Shown here: piece by piece, positions 1 to 6,571 of the stretch
Numbering within the stretch: position 1 is the first letter of the stretch
Layout of the letters: every line of letters starts with the position of its first letter
From: UKL13-2 sp964417885
GTDB taxonomy: Bacteria; Pseudomonadota; Gammaproteobacteria; Burkholderiales; Usitatibacteraceae
Assembly (NCBI GenBank): GCA_964417885.1
Contig: CAYQKN010000152.1
Location: 1-8,913, forward strand
Direction: 5' to 3'
DNA length: 8,913 bases
The notes under the pieces: generated by a model
Seen by the model: the letters and a program-made list of their open reading frames with translations, nothing else
Database searches by the model: none
What the model was told of the DNA's origin: nothing
Made by a program: the position numbers and the translations under genes

Positions 1-593
1 TGACGAAGGAAGAGATCCATCGCGACCTGAAGATGCTGTCGGCCTCGGCCAGCGAAACCTTCAGCCTGATGGAAAACCTGCTGCAGTGGTCGACCTTCGA
101 GACCGGCGAGGCGCTATACCGGCCGGCCATGCATCCGGTCGACAAGGCGGTGGGGCGGGTGCTGTCGCTGGTCCAGGCGGCGGCGCACCGCAAGTCCATC
201 AAGCTGGTGGCGGTGGCCAATCCGCAGGCGGCGGTACTGGCCGACAAGAGCATGCTGCATTCGATCATCCAGAACCTCGTATCGAACGCGATCAAGTTCA
301 GCCAGCCGGGGGGAAACGTGGTGGTGGAATCGCGGCTGCTGGACAGCTGGGTCGAGATAACCGTGCGCGACAGCGGCGTCGGCATGACCGCAGCCACGCT
401 GGCCCGGGTGCTGCAGCCGGAAAGCAGTCACTCGACCTATGGCACGGCGGGCGAGCGCGGCACCGGGCTCGGTCTCAATCTGTGCCGCAATTTCGTCGAA
501 CGGCATGGCGGCGTCTTTGCCGGCACCTCGGCGCCAGGTGTCGGTACCACCTTCACCTTTACCCTGCCGCGTGCGCCGGCGGCGCCGGTATAG
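1..593 (+). CDS. Sensor histidine kinase, C-terminal part (5' end outside window)
   Basis: This is the catalytic half of a two-component sensor kinase, which binds ATP and phosphorylates a histidine in its own dimerisation domain. The first whole codon is at position 3 and the visible 196 residues end at TAG 591-593. Residues about 1-35 look like the second helix of a DHp (HisKA) domain, ending in the typical ENLLQWS stretch. An HATPase_c domain follows: the N box with N91 and N95 (NLVSNAIKFS), the G1 box with D123 (DSGVGM), and the G2 box GTGLGL at 153-158. The phospho-accepting His, any sensor domain and any receiver domain lie upstream and cannot be judged. The short tail after the last strand argues against a C-terminal receiver domain. 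The next gene is a cyclase 150 nt downstream on the same strand, so the kinase may or may not be functionally tied to it. Family assignment is secure; the signal and partner regulator are unknown. Confidence 0.92.
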   Translation, partial: TKEEIHRDLKMLSASASETFSLMENLLQWSTFETGEALYRPAMHPVDKAVGRVLSLVQAAAHRKSIKLVAVANPQAAVLADKSMLHSIIQNLVSNAIKFSQPGGNVVVESRLLDSWVEITVRDSGVGMTAATLARVLQPESSHSTYGTAGERGTGLGLNLCRNFVERHGGVFAGTSAPGVGTTFTFTLPRAPAAPV

Positions 594-651
594 CGCCGCA
601 ACCATGCACGGGCCCATCGCGCAGGGCCGCTGATTGACGGGTCCTTAATCT

Positions 652-666
652 GGCGCAAATTGCGCC
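652..666. promoter_or_regulatory. 15-bp palindrome upstream of the cyclase gene (candidate operator)
   Basis: GGCGCAA-A-TTGCGCC is a perfect 7-bp inverted repeat around one central base, lying 78 nt before the cyclase ATG. Its size and symmetry would suit a dimeric DNA-binding protein. Weak promoter-like hexamers occur near it (TTGACG at 634-639, CATACT at 681-686), but none pair with good spacing, so no promoter is called. GC-rich DNA yields such palindromes by chance, so this is only a candidate. Confidence 0.25.
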
Positions 667-743
667 GCCGCAGTGGCGCACATACTGGGGCGAGGTCGAC
701 GGCGACAGCATGCCCGCGCCAGACCGGCCCGCAGGAGCACAAC

Positions 744-2201
744 ATGCAAAACAATCAAGATGCCATTGTCCAGAACATCGTGGCCGAGATCGAGGCCGTG
801 ATCCGCGACGATTCGCACGTGCCGGTGCTGCCGGCGGTCGAGGGCGACCTCGGCAAACTGTCGCGCGCCATCGGCGAGCTGACCCGGCTTTTGGAAGAAC
901 GCTTCGACCAGCTGCACCGGCTGATGCAACTGACCGAGCGGATCAATGCCGGCTTCGTCATCGATGAAGTGCTCGACCAGCTGTTCGCGTCGTTCCGCGA
1001 CGTACTGCCCTACGACCGCATTGGCGTGGCGCTGATTGAGCCGGACGGCAGGCATGTCACTGCGCGCTGGGCACGCTCGCTGGCGGCCAGCGTACGGTTG
1101 CCGGTCGGTTTTACTGCCTCGATGGACGACAGCAGCCTGAAAGAGATCATCACCAGCGGCCGGCCGCGCATCATCAACGACCTGGAGGCTTACCTGCAAG
1201 CGCACCCGCAATCACATGCCAGCCGGCTGGTGGTGGCCGAGGGCGTGCGATCGAGCCTGACCTGCCCGCTCACGGCGATGGGCAAGCAGGTGGGTTTCAT
1301 GTTCTTTTCCAGTTTCCAGCGCGACACCTATCGCAGCGTGCATGCCGACCTGTTTGTCGCCATCGCCGGGCAGCTGTCGACCATCATCGAGAAGGGCCGC
1401 ATCTACGAAATGGTGCTGCAGTCGAAAAAGGAATCCGAGCGACTGCTGCTGAACGTGCTGCCGGCTGCGATCGCCGCGCGGCTGAAGGCCGGCCAGACGC
1501 AGATCGCCGACCGCCACGAGGAAGCGACGATCGTCTTTGCCGACATTGTCGGCTTTACCGAAATGGCCTCGCACCAGCCGGCCGACGTGGTGGTCGGCAT
1601 CCTCAACCGGGTCTATTCGGCATTCGACGCCGTGTGCGGCTTCCACGGGGTGGAAAAGATCAAGACCATCGGCGACGCCTACATGTTCGCCAGCGGCGTA
1701 CCCAACGCGCGCGCCGATCACCTGGAAGCGGCGGTGCAGGCGGCGATCGACATGCTGGCGGTGCTCGATCGCACCAGCATGCGGCAGCAGTTCAAGGCAA
1801 GGGTGCGGATCGGCATTGCCACCGGCCCGGTGATTGCCGGCGTGATCGGCACTACCAAGTTCGCCTATGACGTCTGGGGCGACACCGTCAACATGGCCAG
1901 CCGGATGGAATCGCAGGGTGTTGCCGACCGGATACAGGTGACGGCGGCGGTGTACGACAAATTGAAGGACCGGCTTGAATTCGAAACCCGTGAAGGACTG
2001 GACATCAAGGGCAAGGGCGCCACCACCGGCTACCTGCTCGCGGCCTCGCCGGCGGCGCTGCGCGTCTCGGCGGTCGAGTTTGTCAGCGCGTCGCTGCGGC
2101 AGCGGGTGCGGCTGGCGCCGCTGGCCGGCGATACCGAGCCGGCATTGCCGGAACGGCGCGGCCGCGCCGGTGATGGCGCCGAACCGGCAGCCGTCGTCTG
2201 A
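744..2201 (+). CDS. GAF-domain class III adenylate cyclase
   Basis: A predicted cytoplasmic enzyme of 485 residues making cAMP from ATP. ATG 744 is chosen because AGGAG at 733-737 sits 6 nt before it; the frame stays open further upstream without a better site. Residues 1-60 look helical or coiled-coil, about 61-220 form a GAF sensor domain, about 222-250 are a linker helix (ESERLLLNVLP), and about 258-430 form the cyclase homology domain. Visible catalytic residues are metal-binding D267 (FADIVGFT) and D311 (IGDAYM), purine-selecting K307 and D376 (YDVWGDTVN), and transition-state N383 and R387. The Lys/Asp pair is the adenylate-type combination; guanylate cyclases carry Glu and Cys or Ser there. 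IKGKG near residue 425 matches the triphosphate-binding Lys region. No membrane segment is seen. The last roughly 45 residues are a low-complexity, probably disordered tail. The GAF ligand is unknown. Substrate choice is inferred from motifs. Confidence 0.9.
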   Translation: MQNNQDAIVQNIVAEIEAVIRDDSHVPVLPAVEGDLGKLSRAIGELTRLLEERFDQLHRLMQLTERINAGFVIDEVLDQLFASFRDVLPYDRIGVALIEPDGRHVTARWARSLAASVRLPVGFTASMDDSSLKEIITSGRPRIINDLEAYLQAHPQSHASRLVVAEGVRSSLTCPLTAMGKQVGFMFFSSFQRDTYRSVHADLFVAIAGQLSTIIEKGRIYEMVLQSKKESERLLLNVLPAAIAARLKAGQTQIADRHEEATIVFADIVGFTEMASHQPADVVVGILNRVYSAFDAVCGFHGVEKIKTIGDAYMFASGVPNARADHLEAAVQAAIDMLAVLDRTSMRQQFKARVRIGIATGPVIAGVIGTTKFAYDVWGDTVNMASRMESQGVADRIQVTAAVYDKLKDRLEFETREGLDIKGKGATTGYLLAASPAALRVSAVEFVSASLRQRVRLAPLAGDTEPALPERRGRAGDGAEPAAVV

Positions 2202-2212
2202 AAACAGGCACG

Positions 2213-2242
2213 CCGGTGACGCGCCGCGCGCGCGTCAGCCGG
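2213..2242. terminator. GC-rich hairpin at convergent gene ends, possible weak terminator
   Basis: The arms TGACGCGC (2217-2224) and GCGCGTCA (2230-2237) pair perfectly around a 5-nt loop. CCGG at 2213-2216 and 2239-2242 extends the stem to 12 bp with one bulged G at 2238. It lies just after the cyclase stop and contains the acyltransferase stop codon. On the minus strand four Us follow about 8 nt after the stem (AAAA at 2201-2204); on the plus strand there is no U run. It may therefore protect transcript ends or pause polymerase more than act as a strong intrinsic terminator. Confidence 0.35.
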
Positions 2243-2840
2243 ACTCGAACTGCGCGGCGTTCTTGCCCTTGATCGGCGCATAGAACGCCTTCACCGTCTG
2301 CATGTCGGCGTCGATGTCGCCGGTCGGAATCAGCAGCGGGCCGAGGCCGCTGCGTTTGCGCTGGTAATCCATGTAGGCCATCACGATCGGCACCCCGGCT
2401 TCGAGCGCGATGTAGTAGAAGCCGGTCTTCCAGTAGCGGGTCTTGCTGCGGGTGCCTTCCGGCGGCACCACCAGCTGCAGCGGGCCATCCGCGTCGCGGA
2501 TCGCCGCGGCCGCGGCGGCGACCAGGTTGGTCGATTGCTCACGGTTGACCGCGATGCCGCCCAGCCAGCGCATCACGCTGCCGAACGGAAAGCGAAACAG
2601 GCTCGACTTGCCCATCCAGTACACGTTCAGCCGCAGCGCAAAGGCGATCATCAGAGTGTAGGGCAGGTCCCAGTTGCTGGTGTGGGGAGCGGCGATCAAC
2701 ACCGACTTGGCCGCGTGCGGCGGCAGCACGCCCTCGGCGGTCCAGCCGGTGAGCTTCAGAAAGGCGAGCGAAAACCCGCGCAGCAGGGTGTTGACCAGCG
2801 GCGTGGTGAAAATGGTCCGGTGCAGGCGCCGCACGGCGCG
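2235..2840 (-). CDS. Lysophospholipid acyltransferase family protein (5' end at or in the gap)
   Basis: Belongs to the PlsC-like LPLAT family, which moves an acyl chain to a glycerophospholipid or related acceptor at the inner membrane. From the gap edge 201 residues are readable. Motif I is HTSNWD (HX4D, residues 53-58), motif II GGIAVNR (94-100), motif III PPEGTRS (126-132) and motif IV PIVMAY (151-156), so the active site appears intact. Hydrophobic stretches near 16-30 and 60-75 suit a membrane-associated enzyme. The start is unresolved: a GTG at 2832-2834 would give VRRLHRTIFTTP and 199 residues, close to a normal length for small members, but an upstream start hidden by the N run is equally possible. 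Any frame drawn across the N run is unsupported. The gene converges with the cyclase, 33 nt apart. The acceptor is not predictable from sequence; a minimal LPLAT need not be the essential lysophosphatidate acyltransferase PlsC. Confidence 0.85.
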   Translation of the reverse strand, partial: RAVRRLHRTIFTTPLVNTLLRGFSLAFLKLTGWTAEGVLPPHAAKSVLIAAPHTSNWDLPYTLMIAFALRLNVYWMGKSSLFRFPFGSVMRWLGGIAVNREQSTNLVAAAAAAIRDADGPLQLVVPPEGTRSKTRYWKTGFYYIALEAGVPIVMAYMDYQRKRSGLGPLLIPTGDIDADMQTVKAFYAPIKGKNAAQFESG

Positions 2841-2940
2841 NNNNNNNNNNNNNNNNNNNNNNNNNNNNNNNNNNNNNNNNNNNNNNNNNNNNNNNNNNNN
2901 NNNNNNNNNNNNNNNNNNNNNNNNNNNNNNNNNNNNNNNN
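2841..2940. other. Run of exactly 100 N: probable scaffold gap of unknown length
   Basis: One hundred undetermined bases separate the acyltransferase 5' region from the downstream flank of transketolase. Exactly 100 N is a common placeholder for a gap of unknown size, so distances and reading frames across it are not reliable, and one or more genes could be missing. Both edges carry strong hairpin potential: 2826-2831/2834-2839 on the left and 2941-2953/2980-2992 on the right. Such structure often interrupts assembly. Confidence 0.9.
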
Positions 2941-2992
2941 AGCACTGGCGCGGCTTCCCGGGCAAAATGCCGCCAGTGACCGCGCCAGTGCT
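2941..2992. repeat. 13-bp perfect inverted repeat with internal direct repeat, beside the gap
   Basis: AGCACTGGCGCGG (2941-2953) is the exact reverse complement of CCGCGCCAGTGCT (2980-2992), with 26 nt between. The segment CGCCAGTG also occurs twice in direct orientation, at 2971-2978 and 2983-2990, so the left arm could pair with either copy. It lies about 50-100 nt downstream of the transketolase stop codon on the minus strand and could be part of that gene's terminator, with any U run hidden in the gap. Alternatives are a dispersed intergenic repeat or an assembly artefact at a contig end. Confidence 0.55.
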
Positions 2993-3038
2993 GGAGTTTC
3001 AACTTGTCATCCTGCTGGTGTCGGCCTGTTCGTGCCGC

Positions 3039-5045
3039 CTAGCCAAACGCCCTGACTGCCTTCACCACATTTTCCGTGGTGATGCCGAAGAACTTGTACA
3101 GCACGCCTGCCGGCGCGGACTCGCCGAAGCTGTCGATGCCGATTGCTGCGCCGTCGAGGCCGACGTACTTGCGCCAGTAATCGGTGACACCGGCCTCGAT
3201 CGACACCCGCGGCACCGCCTTCGGCAGCACGGCGGCGCGATAAGCGGCATCCTGCCGGTCGAAGACAAAGGTGGACGGCATCGACACCACGCGCACGTGG
3301 ATGCCCTCGCCGGCCAGCTGCTGCTGCGCTTCCATCGCCAGCGATACCTCGGTGCCGGTGGCGATCAGCACCGCCCGCAGCGCACCCGCCTCGCGCGACA
3401 GCACGTAGCCGCCGCGCGCGACGTTGGCCAGGGTGTCGGCGTCGCGTTTCTGGAACGGCGAATTCTGGCGCGAAAAAATCAGGCTGGTCGGGCCGTCCTT
3501 GCGCTGCACCGCGCGCGCCCAGGCGGCGGCGGCTTCGACGGTATCGCACGGACGCCACACGTCCATGTTGGGGATCAGGCGCAGCGACGAAACGTGCTCG
3601 ACCGATTGATGGGTCGGGCCGTCCTCGCCGAGACCGATCGAATCGTGGGTGAAGACGGAAATGTTGCGGATCTTCATCAGCGCGGCCATGCGCAATGCGT
3701 TGCGGGAATAGTCGCTGAAGGTGAGGAAGGTGCCGGTGTACGGCACCAGGCCGCCGTGCAGCGCGATGCCGTTGGCGATCGCCGTCATGCCGAACTCGCG
3801 CACGCCGTAGCTGATGTAGTTGCCGCCGTGCACATCCGACAGCGCGCGGGTGCCGCTCCAGTTGGTGAGGTTGGAACCGGTCAGGTCGGCCGAGCCGCCG
3901 ATGAACTCCGGCAGCACCGGGGCCAGTCCCTCGATGGCGAGCTGCGAGGCCTTGCGGGTGGCGACGGTCTCGCCCTTTTCATTGGCTCGCGCAATCAGCG
4001 CGCCGACAGTCTCGGCAAAAGCTGCCGGCAGCTCGCCGGCCATGCGGCGGGTGAATTCCGCCGCGCGTTGCGGGAACTGCGCTTCATAGGCGGCAAAGGT
4101 GGCGCGCCATTGCTGTTCCAGCGCCGCGCCTTTCTGCGTCGCGTCCCAGGCATCGTAGATTGCCTGCGGGATCTCGAACGGCGAATGGTTCCAGCCGATC
4201 GCGGCGCGGGTGGCGGCGACTTCCTTTTCGCCCAGTGCCGCGCCGTGGACCTTGTCGGTGCCGGCCATGTTGGGCGAGCCCTTGCCGATGATGGTCTTGC
4301 AGCAAATCAGCGTCGGCCGCTTCGTGTCGGCGGAGGCGGCCTGGATGGCGGCGGCAATCTGCGCCGGATCGTGGCCGTCGACGCCGGCAATCACCTGCCA
4401 GCCATAGGCCTCGAACCGCATCGGCGTGTTGTCGCGAAACCAGCCCTCGACCCGCCCGTCGATGGATATGCCGTTGTCGTCATAGAACGCAATCAGCTTG
4501 CCCAACCCGAGCGTGCCGGCCAGCGAACAGGCCTCGTGCGAAATGCCTTCCATCAGGCAGCCGTCGCCCAGGAACACCCAGGTGCGGTGATTGACGATGT
4601 CGAAACCATCCTGGTTGAACGTGCGCGCCAGCTCGCGCTCGGCGATCGCCATGCCGACCGCATTGGCCAGGCCCTGGCCGAGCGGACCGGTGGTGGTCTC
4701 GACGCCCGGCGTGATGCCGAATTCAGGATGGCCGGCGGTCTTCGAGTGCAACTGGCGGAAATTCTTCAGTTCCTCCATCGGCAGGTCATAGCCGGCCAGG
4801 TGCAGCAGCGAATACAGCAGCATCGAGCCGTGGCCGTTCGACAGCACGAAGCGATCGCGGTCCGGCCAGTGCGGATTTTTCGGGTTGTGCCGGAGGTGGC
4901 CGCGCCACAGCACTTCGGCGATGTCGGCCATGCCCATCGGCGCGCCGGGATGGCCGGAATTGGCCTTCTGGACCGCATCCATGGACAGGGCGCGGATGGC
5001 GTTGGCGAGTTCGGACTGGGAAATGCCTGGGGCTGGGGTGGTCAT
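3039..5045 (-). CDS. tkt: Transketolase
   Basis: Thiamine-diphosphate enzyme of the non-oxidative pentose phosphate pathway, moving two-carbon ketol units between sugar phosphates in the cytosol. The 668-residue length is close to E. coli TktA (663), with close similarity along the whole protein. The N-terminal domain has H32 in SGHPGAPMG and the cofactor motif GDGCLMEG with D161 and N191 for Mg-diphosphate. The pyrimidine-binding domain has catalytic E417 (REFGM) and H479 (GEDGPTHQ). The C-terminal domain ends with TFGESAP-like sequence (here SFGESAPAG). No key residue is missing. ATG 5045 is chosen because the E. coli start aligns a few residues inside it and the next Met (22) would cut into the core. 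Oddly, the mRNA leader is pyrimidine-rich and has no visible Shine-Dalgarno sequence. In many Burkholderiales tkt is followed by gap; here the assembly gap hides whatever lies beyond about 100 nt downstream. Confidence 0.98.
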   Translation of the reverse strand: MTTPAPGISQSELANAIRALSMDAVQKANSGHPGAPMGMADIAEVLWRGHLRHNPKNPHWPDRDRFVLSNGHGSMLLYSLLHLAGYDLPMEELKNFRQLHSKTAGHPEFGITPGVETTTGPLGQGLANAVGMAIAERELARTFNQDGFDIVNHRTWVFLGDGCLMEGISHEACSLAGTLGLGKLIAFYDDNGISIDGRVEGWFRDNTPMRFEAYGWQVIAGVDGHDPAQIAAAIQAASADTKRPTLICCKTIIGKGSPNMAGTDKVHGAALGEKEVAATRAAIGWNHSPFEIPQAIYDAWDATQKGAALEQQWRATFAAYEAQFPQRAAEFTRRMAGELPAAFAETVGALIARANEKGETVATRKASQLAIEGLAPVLPEFIGGSADLTGSNLTNWSGTRALSDVHGGNYISYGVREFGMTAIANGIALHGGLVPYTGTFLTFSDYSRNALRMAALMKIRNISVFTHDSIGLGEDGPTHQSVEHVSSLRLIPNMDVWRPCDTVEAAAAWARAVQRKDGPTSLIFSRQNSPFQKRDADTLANVARGGYVLSREAGALRAVLIATGTEVSLAMEAQQQLAGEGIHVRVVSMPSTFVFDRQDAAYRAAVLPKAVPRVSIEAGVTDYWRKYVGLDGAAIGIDSFGESAPAGVLYKFFGITTENVVKAVRAFG

Positions 5046-5093
5046 GGTGGCGGGCAGGAGGGGAAATGAGGGGGGCGTGAAGCGTCAGCCGCG

Positions 5094-5101
5094 ATTATAA
5101 T
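5094..5101. promoter_or_regulatory. Symmetric ATTATAAT: candidate shared -10 of divergent tkt and speD promoters
   Basis: ATTATAAT is its own reverse complement and gives a perfect TATAAT on the plus strand (5096-5101) and on the minus strand (5099 down to 5094). It is a small AT-rich island in a very GC-rich intergenic region between divergent genes. Transcription from it would leave a leader of about 40 nt for tkt and about 130 nt for speD. Neither strand shows a convincing -35 hexamer at 16-18 nt, so activity may depend on the strong -10 or on an activator. Symmetric -10 elements driving divergent transcription are known in E. coli. Confidence 0.5.
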
Positions 5102-5114
5102 TTAGGCCCCTGTC

Positions 5115-5139
5115 CTCCCGCGCATTTTGTGCCCGGGAG
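5115..5139 (+). promoter_or_regulatory. Stem-loop in the speD leader
   Basis: CTCCCG (5115-5120) pairs with CGGGAG (5134-5139). Inside, after a C-C mismatch, GCA (5122-5124) pairs with TGC (5130-5132) around a TTTTG loop. The hairpin would lie near the 5' end of a speD transcript starting close to 5108. No U run follows, so it is not an intrinsic terminator. A role in mRNA stability or polyamine-linked control is possible but unproven. Confidence 0.3.
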
Positions 5140-5237
5140 CCGCAAATAAAAGTCACCGCAGGTTCCACCGCGCCCGGCGCCACACCACGGCGTCCATCCG
5201 CCTGCGCCGCGACCAATTCAAGAAAAGGAGTCGCCCC

Positions 5238-5660
5238 ATGAAAGGCCTTCATATCATCGGCGATCTGTACAACTGCGATGCCGGGGATTTCCTCATTTCT
5301 TCCAGGGCGTTGCGCGAGCTTTGCGTCGCCGCCTGCGAAACCGCCGGCCTGTCGGTGCTGGGTGAGCATTTTTACCAGTTCGACGGCTTCGACGAGACCC
5401 AGGCCGGCGGCGCCACCGGCGCGGTGGTGCTGGCGGAATCGCACCTGGCGATCCACACCTGGCCCGAGCGCAACCAGGCCACGCTCGACGTCTACGTCTG
5501 CAATGTCACCGCCGACAACAGCCAGAAAGCCGAACGGCTCTACCAGATCCTGCTCGATGCGCTGAAGCCGGCCGACGTGCTGAGCGGACACATCTGGCGC
5601 GGCAAGGACCTGCCGGCCGCGCCCGCCTCGCCGCTGGCGCCGATCGCCGCCGCCGCCTGA
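5238..5660 (+). CDS. speD: S-adenosylmethionine decarboxylase proenzyme (short bacterial class)
   Basis: Removes CO2 from S-adenosylmethionine, giving the aminopropyl donor for polyamine synthesis. The 140-residue proenzyme is expected to cut itself between E67 and S68 (LAESHLAIHTWPE), turning S68 into the pyruvoyl cofactor. H73 and C88 keep the spacing of the processing His and catalytic Cys of the Thermotoga maritima enzyme (S63, H68, C83), with a constant shift of five. The length suits the short homodimeric class rather than the longer E. coli type. ATG 5238 is chosen because AAAAGGAG at 5223-5230 precedes it by 7 nt; the frame remains open upstream but without a ribosome site. About 20 C-terminal residues are an Ala/Pro-rich tail. 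speE follows after 8 nt and is very likely co-transcribed. Some SpeD relatives have become arginine or ornithine decarboxylases, but the adjacent aminopropyltransferase favours the classical role. Confidence 0.96.
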   Translation: MKGLHIIGDLYNCDAGDFLISSRALRELCVAACETAGLSVLGEHFYQFDGFDETQAGGATGAVVLAESHLAIHTWPERNQATLDVYVCNVTADNSQKAERLYQILLDALKPADVLSGHIWRGKDLPAAPASPLAPIAAAA

Positions 5661-5668
5661 AGTCCATC

Positions 5669-6508
5669 ATGCGGCTCGACGAGACGCTCAACAGCGGCTG
5701 CGGTGTGTATTTCGAGGGCATGCCGATCGATGCGCTGCAGACGCCGTTCCAGCACATCGAGGTGTTCGACACGCCCGAACTGGGCAAGCTGATGCGCATC
5801 GACGGCGCCAACATGGTGAGCGAGCGCGATGAATTTTTCTATCACGAAAACCTGGTGCATCCGGCGGCGATCAGTCATCCGCAGCCGCGCGATGTGCTGG
5901 TGATCGGCGGCGGCGACGGCGGCAGCATCGAGGAGCTGCTCAAGCATCCCTCGGTGCAACGGGTGGTGCTGGCCGAGCTCGATGGCGGCGTGATCGAGAT
6001 GGCGCGCAAGCACTTTCAGTCGGTGCATCGGGGCGCGCTGGATGACCCACGGGTCGAGATCCGGCTCGGCGACGGCATGGCACGGGTGCGCGAATCGGAA
6101 AGCCGCTTCGACCTGATCCTGCTCGACCTGACCGACCCGGTCGGTCCGGCCGAGGCGCTGTATACGCCGCCGTTCTACGCCGATTGCCAGCGCGCGCTGA
6201 ACGACGGCGGCGCGCTGGTGCTGCACATCGGCTCGCCGTTCTCGCACCCCGGGCGGGTGAGGCAAAGCCTGAAGCAGCTGGCCGGCGTGTTTTCGATCGT
6301 GGTGCCGTGGTTTGTGCACATCCCGATGTACGGCGCGACCTGGGGCTTTGCCTCGGCATCGAACCGGCTCGACCCGCGCGCGCGCGCGGCCGCGCAGGTG
6401 GACGCACTGCTGGCCGAACGCCGCATCGGCCGGCGTCGCTACTACAACGGCGGCACCCATGCCGCGATGCTGGCGCTGCCGGAATACGTGGCGGAATTGC
6501 TGCGCTGA
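5669..6508 (+). CDS. speE: Polyamine aminopropyltransferase (spermidine synthase family)
   Basis: Transfers the aminopropyl group from decarboxylated AdoMet to an amine, classically putrescine to spermidine, in the cytosol. The 279-residue length is normal (E. coli SpeE is about 288). The donor site is canonical: SERDEFFYHE (51-60), GGGDGG (80-85), E103 in AELDGG, GDG at 134-136, and catalytic D153 and D156 in LDLTDPVGP. RYYN (257-260) and THAAMLALPEYV near the end are also typical. The acceptor side differs from E. coli: HIGSPF at 186-191 stands where E. coli has QNGVCF, and IPMYGATWGFA (218-228) where it has IPTYYGGIMTFA, though Y221 is kept. Acceptor specificity is therefore less certain than the reaction type. 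ATG 5669 has no good Shine-Dalgarno sequence and lies 8 nt after the speD stop, so translational coupling is likely. A 12-bp palindrome (6509-6520) abuts the stop. Confidence 0.93.
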   Translation: MRLDETLNSGCGVYFEGMPIDALQTPFQHIEVFDTPELGKLMRIDGANMVSERDEFFYHENLVHPAAISHPQPRDVLVIGGGDGGSIEELLKHPSVQRVVLAELDGGVIEMARKHFQSVHRGALDDPRVEIRLGDGMARVRESESRFDLILLDLTDPVGPAEALYTPPFYADCQRALNDGGALVLHIGSPFSHPGRVRQSLKQLAGVFSIVVPWFVHIPMYGATWGFASASNRLDPRARAAAQVDALLAERRIGRRRYYNGGTHAAMLALPEYVAELLR

Positions 6509-6571
6509 GCCGGCGCCGGCGCACCCCGCGATTGCGGCAAATCCGGCCATTACGGCGCACGGGGCTTCGGC

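Noticed and set aside
611..628. GGCCC/GGGCC hairpin after the histidine kinase as a terminator
   Set aside because: Only 5 bp of stem, an 8-nt loop and no following T run.
660..743. In-frame upstream extension of the cyclase
   Set aside because: It would start inside the palindrome without a ribosome site; ATG 744 has AGGAG 6 nt upstream.
2941..3002. N-terminal extension of the acyltransferase across the gap, starting at a TTG at 3000-3002
   Set aside because: The frame across 100 N of unknown true length is arbitrary, and the supposed peptide is encoded by the inverted-repeat segment. It is not evidence for the real N-terminus.
2535..5069. Very long open frame on the plus strand, antisense to transketolase
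   Set aside because: It is opposite a fully conserved transketolase, crosses the N run, has no recognisable domain and shows the His/Arg/Gly-rich composition typical of antisense frames in high-GC genes.
5127..5237. In-frame upstream extension of speD
   Set aside because: It has no ribosome site, gives an Arg-rich sequence unlike SpeD, and the ATG at 5238 has a strong AAAAGGAG at correct spacing and yields the family's normal N-terminus (MKGLHIIGDLYNC).
6375..6386. Twelve bases of alternating CG inside speE as a Z-DNA or slippage element
   Set aside because: It encodes ordinary Arg-Ala residues in a surface helix region; such runs are common in coding sequence of this GC content.
6509..6537. 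Palindrome GCCGGCGCCGGC and a small CCGC/GCGG hairpin after speE as an intrinsic terminator
   Set aside because: Stems are short (about 4 bp once a loop is allowed) and no U run follows, so read-through into the lipoprotein operon remains likely.
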